Source of the DNA: Comamonadaceae bacterium G21597-S1
GTDB taxonomy: Bacteria; Pseudomonadota; Gammaproteobacteria; Burkholderiales; Burkholderiaceae_C
Assembly (NCBI GenBank): GCA_027214345.1
Contig: JAPWHR010000011.1
Location: forward strand, 62,001 to 126,000
DNA: 64,000 nucleotides
Reading direction: 5' to 3'
Below, in pieces: positions 38,218-47,161 of this stretch. The notes below the pieces were generated by a model, which searched no databases, was not told where the DNA came from, and saw nothing but the letters and a program-made list of their open reading frames with translations. The translations under genes were made by a program, and so were the position numbers. Positions within the stretch are counted from its first letter, which is position 1; every line of letters starts with the position of its first letter.

Positions 38218-38901
38218 ATGGACACGCCGCAATTCCAAGTCAAGCTTACCGCGCGCCAGCAGCAGATCCTGGACCTGATCCAAAGCGCCATCGCGCGCAC
38301 CGGCGCCCCCCCGACCCGGGCCGAGATCGCAACCGAGCTCGGGTTTCGCTCGGCGAACGCGGCCGAGGAACATCTGCAGGCGCTGGCGCGCAAGGGTGTC
38401 ATCGAACTGGTCAGCGGCACGTCGCGCGGCATACGGCTGCGCAGCGAGGCCCTGCGCTCGATCAACGAGTCACGCGTCAAGCAGTACTCCCTGCCCCTGC
38501 CCGGCCTGGCGCAACTGGCCCTGCCGCTGATCGGCCGGGTCGCGGCCGGTTCTCCCGTGCTGGCCCAGGAACATATCGACCAGACCTACTATGTCGAGAA
38601 CAGCCTGTTCCAGCGCCGACCCGACTACCTGCTCAAGGTGCGCGGCATGTCCATGCGCGACGCCGGCATCATGGACGGCGACCTGCTGGCGGTGCAGTCC
38701 ACCAAGGACGCCAAGAACGGCCAGATCGTCGTCGCCCGGCTGGGTGACGAGGTCACGGTCAAGCGGTTCAAGCGCAACAAGCACCTGATCGAACTGCATC
38801 CGGAGAACCCGGACTACCAGACCATTGTTGTCGAACCGGGCGAGCCTTTCGAAATCGAAGGCCTGGCCGTTGGACTGATCCGCAACACCATGTTGATGTA
38901 A
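38218..38901 (+). CDS. lexA: LexA repressor
   Basis: The 227-residue SOS repressor has an N-terminal winged helix ([20 protein letters not shown]) and the S24 self-cleaving domain. The scissile Ala110-Gly111 lies in RVAAGSP. The catalytic Ser is at about 145 ([11 protein letters not shown]) and Lys at about 182 (VTVKRFKR). On RecA activation it cleaves itself and opens the SOS regulon. AGGAG sits 8 nt before the ATG. Two LexA boxes precede the gene, and a small unknown gene follows after 19 bp. Confidence 0.97.
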   Translation: MDTPQFQVKLTARQQQILDLIQSAIARTGAPPTRAEIATELGFRSANAAEEHLQALARKGVIELVSGTSRGIRLRSEALRSINESRVKQYSLPLPGLAQLALPLIGRVAAGSPVLAQEHIDQTYYVENSLFQRRPDYLLKVRGMSMRDAGIMDGDLLAVQSTKDAKNGQIVVARLGDEVTVKRFKRNKHLIELHPENPDYQTIVVEPGEPFEIEGLAVGLIRNTMLM

Positions 38902-38920
38902 GCCTGACGGGAGCCATGTC

Positions 38921-39286
38921 ATGAACCACATTCGCCATAGGGGACCCGGTCGCTGGATCGCCTCGCTGGAACGCCTGCTGCAGCGTTTCGGTCCAGCGCC
39001 TGCCGTCCCGCCCCAACACGGTCAGCCTTCGCCCGTCCCTCGGGCAGCGTGCGCGCCGACGCGGGTTGCGGCAAGGCCCGTGCGTGCCGCCACCAGCCAT
39101 CGCCTCACCCCTGCACGGACACCACGGCATGGTCTTCGCTCGCCGCTGCGCGTGATCCGTGTCGTGGAAGCCGGCCAGGCGTCCGCCCTCGCCGGCCGCA
39201 TCCTGATGTCCGGCCGCATGGCCGACGTCTGCGCCGAACTCGACCGCATGGTCGAGCGTGAAGCTGCCATGCAGGCCAGCATCTGA
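38921..39286 (+). CDS. Small conserved-looking protein of unknown function downstream of lexA
   Basis: The 121-residue protein is Arg/Pro/Ala-rich and probably disordered up to about residue 70. It ends in a more ordered segment, LRVIRVVEAGQASALAGRIL then MSGRMADVCAELDRMVEREA, which looks like the conserved part of a short Burkholderiales family. A GACGGGAG precedes the ATG. With only 19 bp from the lexA stop and the same strand, it is probably SOS co-induced. No domain or Cys pattern suggests a function; a LexA- or cell-division-related role is only a guess from position. Confidence 0.65.
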   Translation: MNHIRHRGPGRWIASLERLLQRFGPAPAVPPQHGQPSPVPRAACAPTRVAARPVRAATSHRLTPARTPRHGLRSPLRVIRVVEAGQASALAGRILMSGRMADVCAELDRMVEREAAMQASI

Positions 39287-39386
39287 TCCTGTCCAGGCTC
39301 CGCCACGAGTTCCGAAACCGCTTCGCAGCGCCGTGCGCACTGCCGTGCCGTTGGCCGGTCACACACCGGTCGCAGCAACATGGGAG

Positions 39387-39908
39387 TCACGCGCCTGCGC
39401 CGGCTCCCAGCAGATAGTCTCCCTTGCCGAGGTCAACACCGTTGTGACGCAGGATCGCATACGCGGTCGTCACATGGAAGAACAGGTTGGGCAACATCCA
39501 GTGTTTCAGATAGGCTTCTGCGCTCAGGGTCCGGGTGGCTTCGCGTCCGACCGGAAACGTGATCTCCCGAGCCTCGGTGCCATCGAGTTTTTCCGGCGGC
39601 ACCGACTTGATGAATTCAATCGTCTTGTCGATACGTTGCTTGAGTTCCGCAATCGTGGTCTCGGTGTCCTCGAACTTCGGTGCCGTTTCGCCGGACATGC
39701 GGGCGATGCCGTTCTTGGCGGCATCGCAGGCGATCAGTACCTGGCGGGTGAAAGGCAACATGTCAGGTGCCAGCCGGTATTGCGTCAACGCGGTCGGGTC
39801 GCATTTGCGCGTCTCGATGAACGACTGGGCCTTGTCGAGAAAGTGGCTGAGGTTGCCCAGCATGGTGGTACAGATCGGCACACTGGCCGAATACATCGAA
39901 ATGGACAT
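39387..39908 (-). CDS. DUF1993 family protein
   Basis: The 173-residue cytoplasmic protein starts MSISMYSASVPICTTMLGNLSHFLDKA and contains YRLAPDMLPFTRQVLIACDAAK, both typical of DUF1993. The family is a helical bundle distantly related to DinB-like folds and has no established function. The C-terminal LPNLFFHVTTAYAILRHNGV fits the last helices. It stands alone between lexA's companion and a dehydrogenase gene transcribed divergently. Confidence 0.88.
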   Translation of the reverse strand: MSISMYSASVPICTTMLGNLSHFLDKAQSFIETRKCDPTALTQYRLAPDMLPFTRQVLIACDAAKNGIARMSGETAPKFEDTETTIAELKQRIDKTIEFIKSVPPEKLDGTEAREITFPVGREATRTLSAEAYLKHWMLPNLFFHVTTAYAILRHNGVDLGKGDYLLGAGAGA

Positions 39909-40038
39909 GGAACTTCCTCGTGGGTTGATGGGCGTCGAGTGCGCATGCTAACCGGAACCCGCCAATAAACTGCGGGCCCGTCGCGCCACCGGCTCGCCGG
40001 CCTCGGAATCGGGCCCTGGCGCAAGGCACAATGCAGCC

Positions 40039-41046
40039 ATGAATATCGTGATCCTGGACGACTACCAAGACGCCGTGCGCAAGCTGTCCTGCGCCAGCAA
40101 GCTGGAGGCCTACTCCGCCAAGGTGCATACCAATACCGTCAAGGGCATGGGCCAACTCTCGGTCCGACTGAAAGACGCCGACATCGTGGTGCTGATCCGC
40201 GAGCGTACCCACCTGACCCGCGCCATCATCGACAAGCTCCCGCGACTCAAGCTGATCGTGCAGACCGGCCGGGTTGGAAGCCATGTCGACGTACAGGCCT
40301 GCACCGAACGCGGCATCGCCGTGGCCGAAGGTTCGGGCTCGCCTTTTTCGACGGCAGAACTGACCTGGGCGCTGGTGATGGCGGCCATGCGCAGGCTGCC
40401 CCAATACATCGGCAACCTCAAGCATGGCGCCTGGCAGCAGTCCGGCCTCAAGGCCGCTTCGATGCCACCGAACTTCGGCATCGGCAACCTGCTCGCCGGC
40501 AAGACCCTGGGCGTATGGGGTTATGGCCGGATCGGCAAGCTCGTCGCCGGTTATGGGCGTGCATTCGGCATGCAGGTGCTGGTGTGGGGGCGGGCCAATT
40601 CGATCGAACAGGCGGCTCGCGATGGTTATGCCACCGCGCAAAGCCAGGAGGAGATGTTCACGCAATGCGACGTGCTGAGCCTGCACCTGCGCCTGAACGA
40701 CGAGACACGCGGCCTGGTCGGACTCGACGCCTTGTCGACGATGAAACCGACGGCGCTGCTGGTCAACACCTCGCGGGCGGAATTGATCGAGCCCGACGCG
40801 CTCATCGCCGCACTTAATCGGGGGCGTCCCGGCATGGCCGCGGTGGATGTCTTCGAGGCCGAGCCCATCCTTCAGGGGCATGCACTGCTGCGGATCGAAA
40901 ATTGCATCTGTACTCCGCACATCGGCTACGTGGAGCAAGAGAACTACGAGCGCATGTTCAGCGAAGCCTTCGACAACGTCGTCAACTTCATCCGCGGTAC
41001 GCCGAGCAACATCGTCAATCCCGGCTCGCTGCAGGTGCGGCGCTGA
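40039..41046 (+). CDS. D-2-hydroxyacid dehydrogenase family protein
   Basis: The 335-residue NAD-dependent enzyme has the family fold: a catalytic domain, then a Rossmann domain with KTLGVWGYGRIGKLVAGYGR near residues 155-174. The catalytic Arg is in VNTSRAELIE, the Glu in VDVFEAEPIL and the His in CTPHIGYVEQENYERMF. Such enzymes reduce 2-oxoacids or act as 3-phosphoglycerate dehydrogenases; the SerA-like N terminus does not fix the substrate, and no ACT domain is present. It is monocistronic. Confidence 0.88.
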   Translation: MNIVILDDYQDAVRKLSCASKLEAYSAKVHTNTVKGMGQLSVRLKDADIVVLIRERTHLTRAIIDKLPRLKLIVQTGRVGSHVDVQACTERGIAVAEGSGSPFSTAELTWALVMAAMRRLPQYIGNLKHGAWQQSGLKAASMPPNFGIGNLLAGKTLGVWGYGRIGKLVAGYGRAFGMQVLVWGRANSIEQAARDGYATAQSQEEMFTQCDVLSLHLRLNDETRGLVGLDALSTMKPTALLVNTSRAELIEPDALIAALNRGRPGMAAVDVFEAEPILQGHALLRIENCICTPHIGYVEQENYERMFSEAFDNVVNFIRGTPSNIVNPGSLQVRR

Positions 41047-41120
41047 CAGGGCTGGTAGCCCCCAGTCGCTCACCGCCGAACCGAGACAACTCGGCAGCGA
41101 CCGGCATCCGCCAGCCGGTG

Positions 41121-43379
41121 TCAGGGCTGCTTGCCAGGCTTGGTGTCCAGCCGATCGATGTCACTCAGATCGAAGTCGATCAGGTTGTCTGACGGTGCCG
41201 CGGAACCTGCATCCGGGCCAGCTACCGCATCATCGACATCGGCCGGCACTTCGAGGTCCACGTCGGCACGTTGCCCGACCGGCTCAATGCCATCGACCTG
41301 GGGAAATGCCAGTGTCGGAGTCGGCGCCGCGGACTCCTGCAACTCGGACAGATCGATATCGACCTGCCCCGCTTCATGGCCGGCCGCGACGGGAGGCGCC
41401 ATGAATCCCCCCGAACTGCCGGCGTTGCCCGAGCGAACCACCTGGGCCACCGCATGCAGCATCAGCAGATCGCGAAACGCGGCGAGGTCGAACGGCTCGT
41501 CGCCGTCATCCGACATCGGGCGCAGGAACAACAAGGCCTCCAGTGTCTCGAGCGCCGCCGGGCGACGCCAGACCCGGATCAGGCGATCGACCGCTCCGGG
41601 GTATTCCTCGATCGAACGACCCTCATCGTCGAAACCGTCGAAGTCCGGCACGCGGGCGTTGAAGATGCGCATGAAATCATCACGCAACTGGCTGAAGTCC
41701 GCCTTCAATCCCAACGCATGGAACAACTTGAGCAGGTCGAGATGGACCTGCGGACATGACCCGGCATCTTGCGCGATACGCGCCTCGAGCACCTGGACCG
41801 CCTGGTCCGTCTGACCGAGCGTGACGAAGAATTCGGCTCGCTGGCGCACATCGACCAACTCGTCGGCGTCGATACGCGCGCGAGACGGCGGCGCAGCAAC
41901 CGCCGGCGACGCCGCATCGCCGGACACCGCCATGGGCACGGTCTCATGGCTGCGGCGGATGGCGTTGTGCGCGGCGCCCGACTGCATCAGGCGGTCGAAC
42001 GTGGATTCGCTCATCTCGACCAGACTCACGTCGACCTGCGCATTGCCGCTGCCCGCGGCGGCGCCCCCCACGACACCATCACGCGGCAAGGCCTGGGTCG
42101 GCTGTGCCGGTTGCGTCGGCCGCGTCGGTTCGATCGGCTGTCGATCCGTCTGCGCCACCGTGCCGGACAACGGGGCCGCGCCACTGTCCCTGGGTGCATC
42201 CGGTTCCGCTGCCGGCGCTTGCACACCCGGCATCGCCCGTACCGGCGGCGCGGGCGGAATCGAATCCGGATCGGACGTGCGCGCATCGGCATCGAACCAG
42301 CGGGAACCCGACGCCTCGGGGCCCCGGTTGATACGTGCCAGCAGATAGGCGATGGCCAGCAGGCTGAGCAGCAACATGCCGACCAGCGCATAGATCACGG
42401 TATTGCTGACACGATCGGCCTGGGCCTTCTCGAGACGACTTCGGACATCGAGCAGGCTGGCTTCGTTCTTCTGGGCCAGCGCCAGCAAGGCATTGACGCT
42501 GGCTTCCAGGCGCTCGAGCCGTTCGGCCTCGCGTGCCTCGCGCTCGCTCACCTGCGCCGGCGATGCCGTGGCATTGGACTCCAGCGTCGCAACCCGCTCC
42601 GACAGCATTTCCAGCGGATCGAGTTGCAGGCGCGACTGGCCGGAGCCACGCGCGCCGGCCGAGCCCGGTGCAGCCGATCGGCCATCAGCCCGCGTATCGG
42701 CGCCGGCCCGGCGCTCGTTGCGTGCTGCGGGTGCTGCCGGGGTGGCCGCGACAGCCCGCTTCGCCGGGGCCCTGGCCGCCCGCCGCGGCTCGGACACCAC
42801 CGGTGCCGTCTGGCGCGCCGCCACTGTCGGCCGTTGCACCGCACCCGTTTCCGCTCCGGGTGACGACACCGCAGGGCGCACAGCGCTTGCGGACGACGCG
42901 TTCCCTGCGCCCGAGGCGGAGGAGGAAGACGACGACGGATCCACCAGCGGCACCGACGTGACCCGCGGTACCGGTTCGGCCTGCTCGCTGACGATGTCCG
43001 CCAGCAGCACATAGCGGCGACTGGACATCTGCGCACAGCCTGCCCGCACGTAGACGGTCACGATCGGTTCGTCGATCTGGCTGTCGGACGTGATGCGCAG
43101 CCGCGCATTGTGCGGTGTCGTCGTCGGCTCCAGACGCAGCCGGACACCCGTGGGGTTCTGGCGCGTATCGGCATGGAACACATCGGCCTCGAAACAGGCG
43201 CTCGACAGGCTCTGGTTCGCATCGAGCTGCACCTGTACCGAGACGTCGAGCGGGCGGCCGATCAACGCGGCACCTTGTATCCGACCCAGCGTCAATGCCT
43301 GGGCATCGATGCTGACCAGCATCGCCAGCGTGATGAGCAATCTGTGCGGCAGCGCCGTCACGAAAGGTACATGGGGCAT
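41121..43379 (-). CDS. FimV-family protein
   Basis: The 752-residue inner-membrane protein has a signal peptide ending ...SIDAQA, followed by the FimV N-terminal domain LTLGRIQGAALIGRPLDVSV. After an Ala/Pro-rich stretch come a coiled coil (residues about 290-320) and a membrane helix (VIYALVGMLLLSLLAIAYLL) near 325-345. The cytoplasmic part ends in a TPR-like region (AEFFVTLGQTDQAVQVLEAR) and an acidic tail. FimV/HubP proteins organise the cell pole and affect twitching motility and type IV pili. No LysM motif is visible in the middle, where Pseudomonas FimV has one. No pilus genes are adjacent. Confidence 0.85.
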   Translation of the reverse strand: MPHVPFVTALPHRLLITLAMLVSIDAQALTLGRIQGAALIGRPLDVSVQVQLDANQSLSSACFEADVFHADTRQNPTGVRLRLEPTTTPHNARLRITSDSQIDEPIVTVYVRAGCAQMSSRRYVLLADIVSEQAEPVPRVTSVPLVDPSSSSSSASGAGNASSASAVRPAVSSPGAETGAVQRPTVAARQTAPVVSEPRRAARAPAKRAVAATPAAPAARNERRAGADTRADGRSAAPGSAGARGSGQSRLQLDPLEMLSERVATLESNATASPAQVSEREAREAERLERLEASVNALLALAQKNEASLLDVRSRLEKAQADRVSNTVIYALVGMLLLSLLAIAYLLARINRGPEASGSRWFDADARTSDPDSIPPAPPVRAMPGVQAPAAEPDAPRDSGAAPLSGTVAQTDRQPIEPTRPTQPAQPTQALPRDGVVGGAAAGSGNAQVDVSLVEMSESTFDRLMQSGAAHNAIRRSHETVPMAVSGDAASPAVAAPPSRARIDADELVDVRQRAEFFVTLGQTDQAVQVLEARIAQDAGSCPQVHLDLLKLFHALGLKADFSQLRDDFMRIFNARVPDFDGFDDEGRSIEEYPGAVDRLIRVWRRPAALETLEALLFLRPMSDDGDEPFDLAAFRDLLMLHAVAQVVRSGNAGSSGGFMAPPVAAGHEAGQVDIDLSELQESAAPTPTLAFPQVDGIEPVGQRADVDLEVPADVDDAVAGPDAGSAAPSDNLIDFDLSDIDRLDTKPGKQP

Positions 43380-43661
43380 CGATCTGGGCGATAGTCTCAG
43401 GTGGAAAGTATCAGGCCTTGCTGGACATGCCGGATTCGCAAGCCCCGCGCGCCGGGCCGCAACCGGCGCGCAACGCACATCGATTGTGCATCAGCCCACG
43501 TCCACGACATCCCGGCAACCGGCGGCACGGGTCGGGAGTCGGCGAACGGGCAGCCAGGCGTTTCATGGTTTGGAATTATTCTCGCATGGCAACGCGGGGC
43601 GGCATCGCAACCGGCCCCGCCTCTGGCGGGCCGTCATGGGTTTCGATCAATAATCCGACAC

Positions 43662-45182
43662 ATGACAGCTCAATTTCAAGTGACAGGAATCGTCGGAACC
43701 GGCGCCATGGGTCGTGGCATCGCGCAACTGGCCGCACAGGCCGGCAGCGAGGTGCTGCTGTTCGACAACCAGCCGCAGGCCAGTGAAAAAGCGCGTGCGG
43801 AAGTCTGTGCGCAATGGGACAGGTTGTGCGAGAAGGGCCGCATGGACGCGGCAACGGTCGCGTCCTGCAAGGAACGTCTGCGCTGCGCCGACACCCTCGA
43901 CGATCTGGCGCCCTGCACGCTGGTGATCGAGGCCATCGTCGAGCGGCTGGACGCCAAGCAGGGACTTTTCTCCGCACTCGAAGGCATCGTTGCGGACAGC
44001 GCGGTCATGGCCACCAACACCTCGTCGCTGTCAGTGACGGCGATCGCGGCCGGCATGAAACGGCCACAACGGTTCGCCGGCCTGCATTTCTTCAATCCGG
44101 TCCCCTTGATGAAGGTCGTCGAGGTCATCGCCGGCCTGCAAACCGACACCCAGGTCTGCGATGCGCTGACGGCCTATGTCCGGCAGATGGGACACACGCC
44201 GGTGCAGGCGTCCGACACACCCGGCTTCATCGTCAACCATGCCGGCCGCGGATATGGCACCGAGGCCCTGCGCATCGTCGGCGAGAACATCGCCGATTTC
44301 GCCACCATCGACCGCATCCTGAAAGACCAGGTCGGCTTCAAGCTCGGGCCATTCGAGCTGATGGACCTCACCGCGCTTGACGTCTCGCATCCGGTGATGG
44401 AATCGGTCTACCGGCAATATTACGAAGAGCCGCGCTACCGCCCCAGCGTGATCACGGCCCAACGGCTTGCCGGCGGCGTGGTCGGGCGCAAGGTCGGCCA
44501 GGGTTTCTACCGCTACGTCGACGGCAAGGCCGAACTCGCGCCCGAGCCGCCCACACCGCAGGTGGACACGATACCGCCGGTCTGGGTGTCGCAACGTGCG
44601 GCGCGCAAGCCGCAATTGCTGCAGTTGCTCAAGAAGCTCGGTGCGCAGATAGAGACCGGCCAGAACCCGTCACCCGCTGCGCTGACGCTGGTTGCACCGC
44701 TGGGATTCGACGTGACCACGATGGCCGTGGTCGAGCGGCTCGATCCGGCGCGCACCGTCGGTATCGACATGCTGGTCGACGACGACACGACACGGCGCAG
44801 GGTTCTGGCGACCAATCCGGCCACCCGTCCCGACATGCGCGACGCCGCGCATGCCTTGATGGCGCGCGACGGCAAGGCAGTCAGCGTGATCCGCGACAGT
44901 GGCGGCTTTGTGACCCAGCGGGTCGTGGCCACGATCGTCAACATCGCTGCCGACATGTGCCAGCAGGCCATCTGCTCGCCGCAAGACCTGGAACAGGCGG
45001 TCAAGCTTGGTCTGGGATATCCGCTCGGTCCGCTGGAGATGGGCGATCGATATGGCCCGACCAACGTGCTCGAGGTCCTGTTCAACATGCAGACGGTGTA
45101 TGGTGACCCCCGTTACCGCCCCAGTCCGTGGCTGCGCCGGCGCGGCGCCATCGGGCTGAGCCTGCTGCACGAGGAAGCCTGA
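43662..45182 (+). CDS. paaH: 3-hydroxyacyl-CoA dehydrogenase (PaaH/PaaC type)
   Basis: The 506-residue enzyme oxidises 3-hydroxyacyl-CoA in fatty-acid or phenylacetate degradation. It has the NAD-binding TGIVGTGAMGRGIAQLAAQA at residues 8-27, the catalytic His region FAGLHFFNPVPLMKVVEVI and two C-terminal 3HCDH domains. The length of about 500 residues and the double C-terminal domain match the PaaH group rather than the 285-residue short form. A terminator separates it from the Crp-type gene downstream. No other paa genes are present, so the pathway is uncertain. Confidence 0.88.
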   Translation: MTAQFQVTGIVGTGAMGRGIAQLAAQAGSEVLLFDNQPQASEKARAEVCAQWDRLCEKGRMDAATVASCKERLRCADTLDDLAPCTLVIEAIVERLDAKQGLFSALEGIVADSAVMATNTSSLSVTAIAAGMKRPQRFAGLHFFNPVPLMKVVEVIAGLQTDTQVCDALTAYVRQMGHTPVQASDTPGFIVNHAGRGYGTEALRIVGENIADFATIDRILKDQVGFKLGPFELMDLTALDVSHPVMESVYRQYYEEPRYRPSVITAQRLAGGVVGRKVGQGFYRYVDGKAELAPEPPTPQVDTIPPVWVSQRAARKPQLLQLLKKLGAQIETGQNPSPAALTLVAPLGFDVTTMAVVERLDPARTVGIDMLVDDDTTRRRVLATNPATRPDMRDAAHALMARDGKAVSVIRDSGGFVTQRVVATIVNIAADMCQQAICSPQDLEQAVKLGLGYPLGPLEMGDRYGPTNVLEVLFNMQTVYGDPRYRPSPWLRRRGAIGLSLLHEEA

Positions 45183-45217
45183 CGCCGGCAGCGCGAGGCG
45201 CAACCTGCGCTCGCACC

Positions 45218-45260
45218 CAACCGGGCACCGTCGGTCGGCGGTACCCGGTTGCGTGTTTTT
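45218..45260 (+). terminator. Rho-independent terminator after paaH-like gene
   Basis: CAACCGGG (45218-45225) pairs with CCCGGTTG (45244-45251) around an 18-nt loop that can pair further (ACCG/CGGT). Four bases later comes TTTTT (45256-45260). It lies 36 bp past the stop and 23 bp before the next ATG. Confidence 0.8.
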
Positions 45261-45282
45261 CCAGTCACCGAGAAGACAGCCC

Positions 45283-46002
45283 ATGGACGAGCCCATCCTT
45301 ACCATCGAAGAACGTGCAGCGATCAACTCCGGTCGCTGGTTCAGTTCCTTGTCTCCGTCACTGCGACACGACATCCTGCGATGTGCCTACGTCAAGCGAT
45401 TCCAGAACGGTGCACTCATCTGTGCGCGCGGCGATCCGCCGGAGGAGTGGATCGCCTGTGCCAAGGGTGCCGTACGGGTGAGCTCGACCTCGATCTCCGG
45501 CAAGCAGATCACCCTGACCTACGTCGAGCCGGGCATCTGGTTCGGCGACGTGACCATCTTCGACGGCGACCGGCGCACCCACGATGCCTATGCGCATGGC
45601 GAATGCACCGTGTTGTGCGTGGCACGCGCCGACCTGATGAAGATCCTGTCGCACCATGTCGAGTTGTACCAGGCGATGCTGCAACTGCAGGCGCGCCGTA
45701 TCCGACAACTCTACGGCCTGGTGGAAGACCTCAACACCCTGCCCCTGCGCGCGCGGTTGGCCAAGCAACTGCTGCATCTGGTGCGCAGTTATGGTGTTGC
45801 CAACCTGGACAACGCCAAGGAAATGCGCATCAGCCTGCACCTGGCCCAGGAAGAACTGGCGCAACTGCTGGGCGCATCGCGTCAGCGCGTCAACCAGGAA
45901 CTCAAGTCCATGGAGCGCGAGGAATGTATTCGCATCGAGCCTGGTGGACTCATCGTGCGCGACGGCGCTGCGCTGATGCGCATCGTCGAAGCCGACCACT
46001 GA
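45283..46002 (+). CDS. Crp/Fnr family transcriptional regulator
   Basis: The 239-residue regulator has a cNMP-binding-like sensor (residues about 25-145) and a C-terminal winged helix (LAQEELAQLLGASRQRVNQELKSME). Its phosphate-binding cassette reads FGDVTIFDGDRRTHDAYAHG: Glu is Asp and the P-R-S/T-A-T motif is altered, so classical cAMP binding is doubtful. The Cys residues are too few and misplaced for an Fnr iron-sulfur cluster. It lies 22 bp upstream of the aminoglycoside-phosphotransferase-like gene and may control the acyl-CoA genes around it. Confidence 0.88.
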   Translation: MDEPILTIEERAAINSGRWFSSLSPSLRHDILRCAYVKRFQNGALICARGDPPEEWIACAKGAVRVSSTSISGKQITLTYVEPGIWFGDVTIFDGDRRTHDAYAHGECTVLCVARADLMKILSHHVELYQAMLQLQARRIRQLYGLVEDLNTLPLRARLAKQLLHLVRSYGVANLDNAKEMRISLHLAQEELAQLLGASRQRVNQELKSMEREECIRIEPGGLIVRDGAALMRIVEADH

Positions 46003-46024
46003 CTTTTGAAAGGCGCCAGACGGC

Positions 46025-47110
46025 ATGAGTGATTACAGCCATTTCATCGGTACCCAGGCCGTCAGCGAAAAACACCAGTTCGACACCGGCGACCTGGCGA
46101 CCTGGCTGAAGGGCCATCTCGAGGGTTTCGAAGGCCCGCTGACGGTCGAGATGTTCAAGGGCGGACAATCCAACCCGACCTACAAGCTGGTGACGCCCAA
46201 ACAGCAATACGTCATGCGGGCCAAGCCGGGACCGGTCGCCAAGCTGCTGCCATCGGCGCACGCCATCGAGCGCGAGTTCAAGGTCATGGGCGCACTGCAC
46301 GGCACCGACGTGCCGGTGGCCCGGATGTTCTGCCTGTGCGATGACGAATCGGTGATCGGCCGTGCGTTCTACGTGATGGAGTTCGTCCAGGGCCGCGTGT
46401 TGTGGGACCAGTCGCTGCCGGGCATGAGCCATGAACAGCGAGGCGCCATCTACGACGAGATGAACCGCGTCATCGCCGCGCTGCACAGTGTGGACTACAC
46501 GGCGCGCGGCTTGGCCGACTACGGCAAGCCTGGCAGCTATTTCGAGCGCCAGATCGGGCGCTGGAGCAAGCAATACGCCGCATCGGTCACCGAGACCATC
46601 CCGGAAATGGACCAGCTCATCGACTGGTTGCCACGCAACATCCCGGACAGCGCGCGCGACACCGGCATGACGCGAATCGTGCACGGCGACTACCGGCTCG
46701 ACAACCTGATGTTCCATGCGACCGAGCCGCGCGTGCTCGCCGTCCTCGACTGGGAGCTGTCCACACTCGGCCACCCGCTGGCCGATTTCAGCTACCACTG
46801 CATGGCCTGGCATATCCCGCCCGGCGCGTTCCGGGGCATTGGCGGTGTCGATGTGCTCAGCCTTGGCATACCTGGCGAGCAGGAATACATTGCGCGCTAC
46901 TGCGAACGCACCGGTCTGACCACGCCGCAGGATCTCAAGACGGACTGGAACTTCTACCTCGCCTACAACCTGTTTCGCATTGCGGCGATCCTGCAGGGCA
47001 TCGCCAAGCGGGTTGAAGCGGGCACCGCATCCAGCACCCAGGCAGCACAGTCGGCCAAGGGCGTGCGGCCCATGGCCGAACTGGCCTGGCAGTTTGCCCA
47101 GCGCGCCTGA
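46025..47110 (+). CDS. APH-like phosphotransferase (ACAD10/11-type kinase)
   Basis: The 361-residue protein is an aminoglycoside-phosphotransferase-fold kinase. The catalytic loop is RIVHGDYRLDNLMFH (H-G-D...N) and the metal-binding Asp lies in VLAVLDWELSTLGHPLADF. Proteins of this subfamily are fused to, or encoded beside, acyl-CoA dehydrogenases and phosphorylate hydroxylated fatty acids or acyl-CoA for 4-hydroxyacid catabolism (known for human ACAD10/11). Here the acyl-CoA dehydrogenase gene follows after 51 bp, which fits that pathway. An antibiotic-resistance role is unlikely. Confidence 0.9.
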   Translation: MSDYSHFIGTQAVSEKHQFDTGDLATWLKGHLEGFEGPLTVEMFKGGQSNPTYKLVTPKQQYVMRAKPGPVAKLLPSAHAIEREFKVMGALHGTDVPVARMFCLCDDESVIGRAFYVMEFVQGRVLWDQSLPGMSHEQRGAIYDEMNRVIAALHSVDYTARGLADYGKPGSYFERQIGRWSKQYAASVTETIPEMDQLIDWLPRNIPDSARDTGMTRIVHGDYRLDNLMFHATEPRVLAVLDWELSTLGHPLADFSYHCMAWHIPPGAFRGIGGVDVLSLGIPGEQEYIARYCERTGLTTPQDLKTDWNFYLAYNLFRIAAILQGIAKRVEAGTASSTQAAQSAKGVRPMAELAWQFAQRA

Positions 47111-47161
47111 ACGCCCGCCCTGCCGCGACGAATCACCCAGCCCACGATCGAGGAGACCACC

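Noticed and set aside
46025-47110. Aminoglycoside resistance phosphotransferase
   Set aside because: It has the kinase fold but is paired with an acyl-CoA dehydrogenase and matches the ACAD10/11-type subfamily; nothing indicates a mobile element or resistance cassette.
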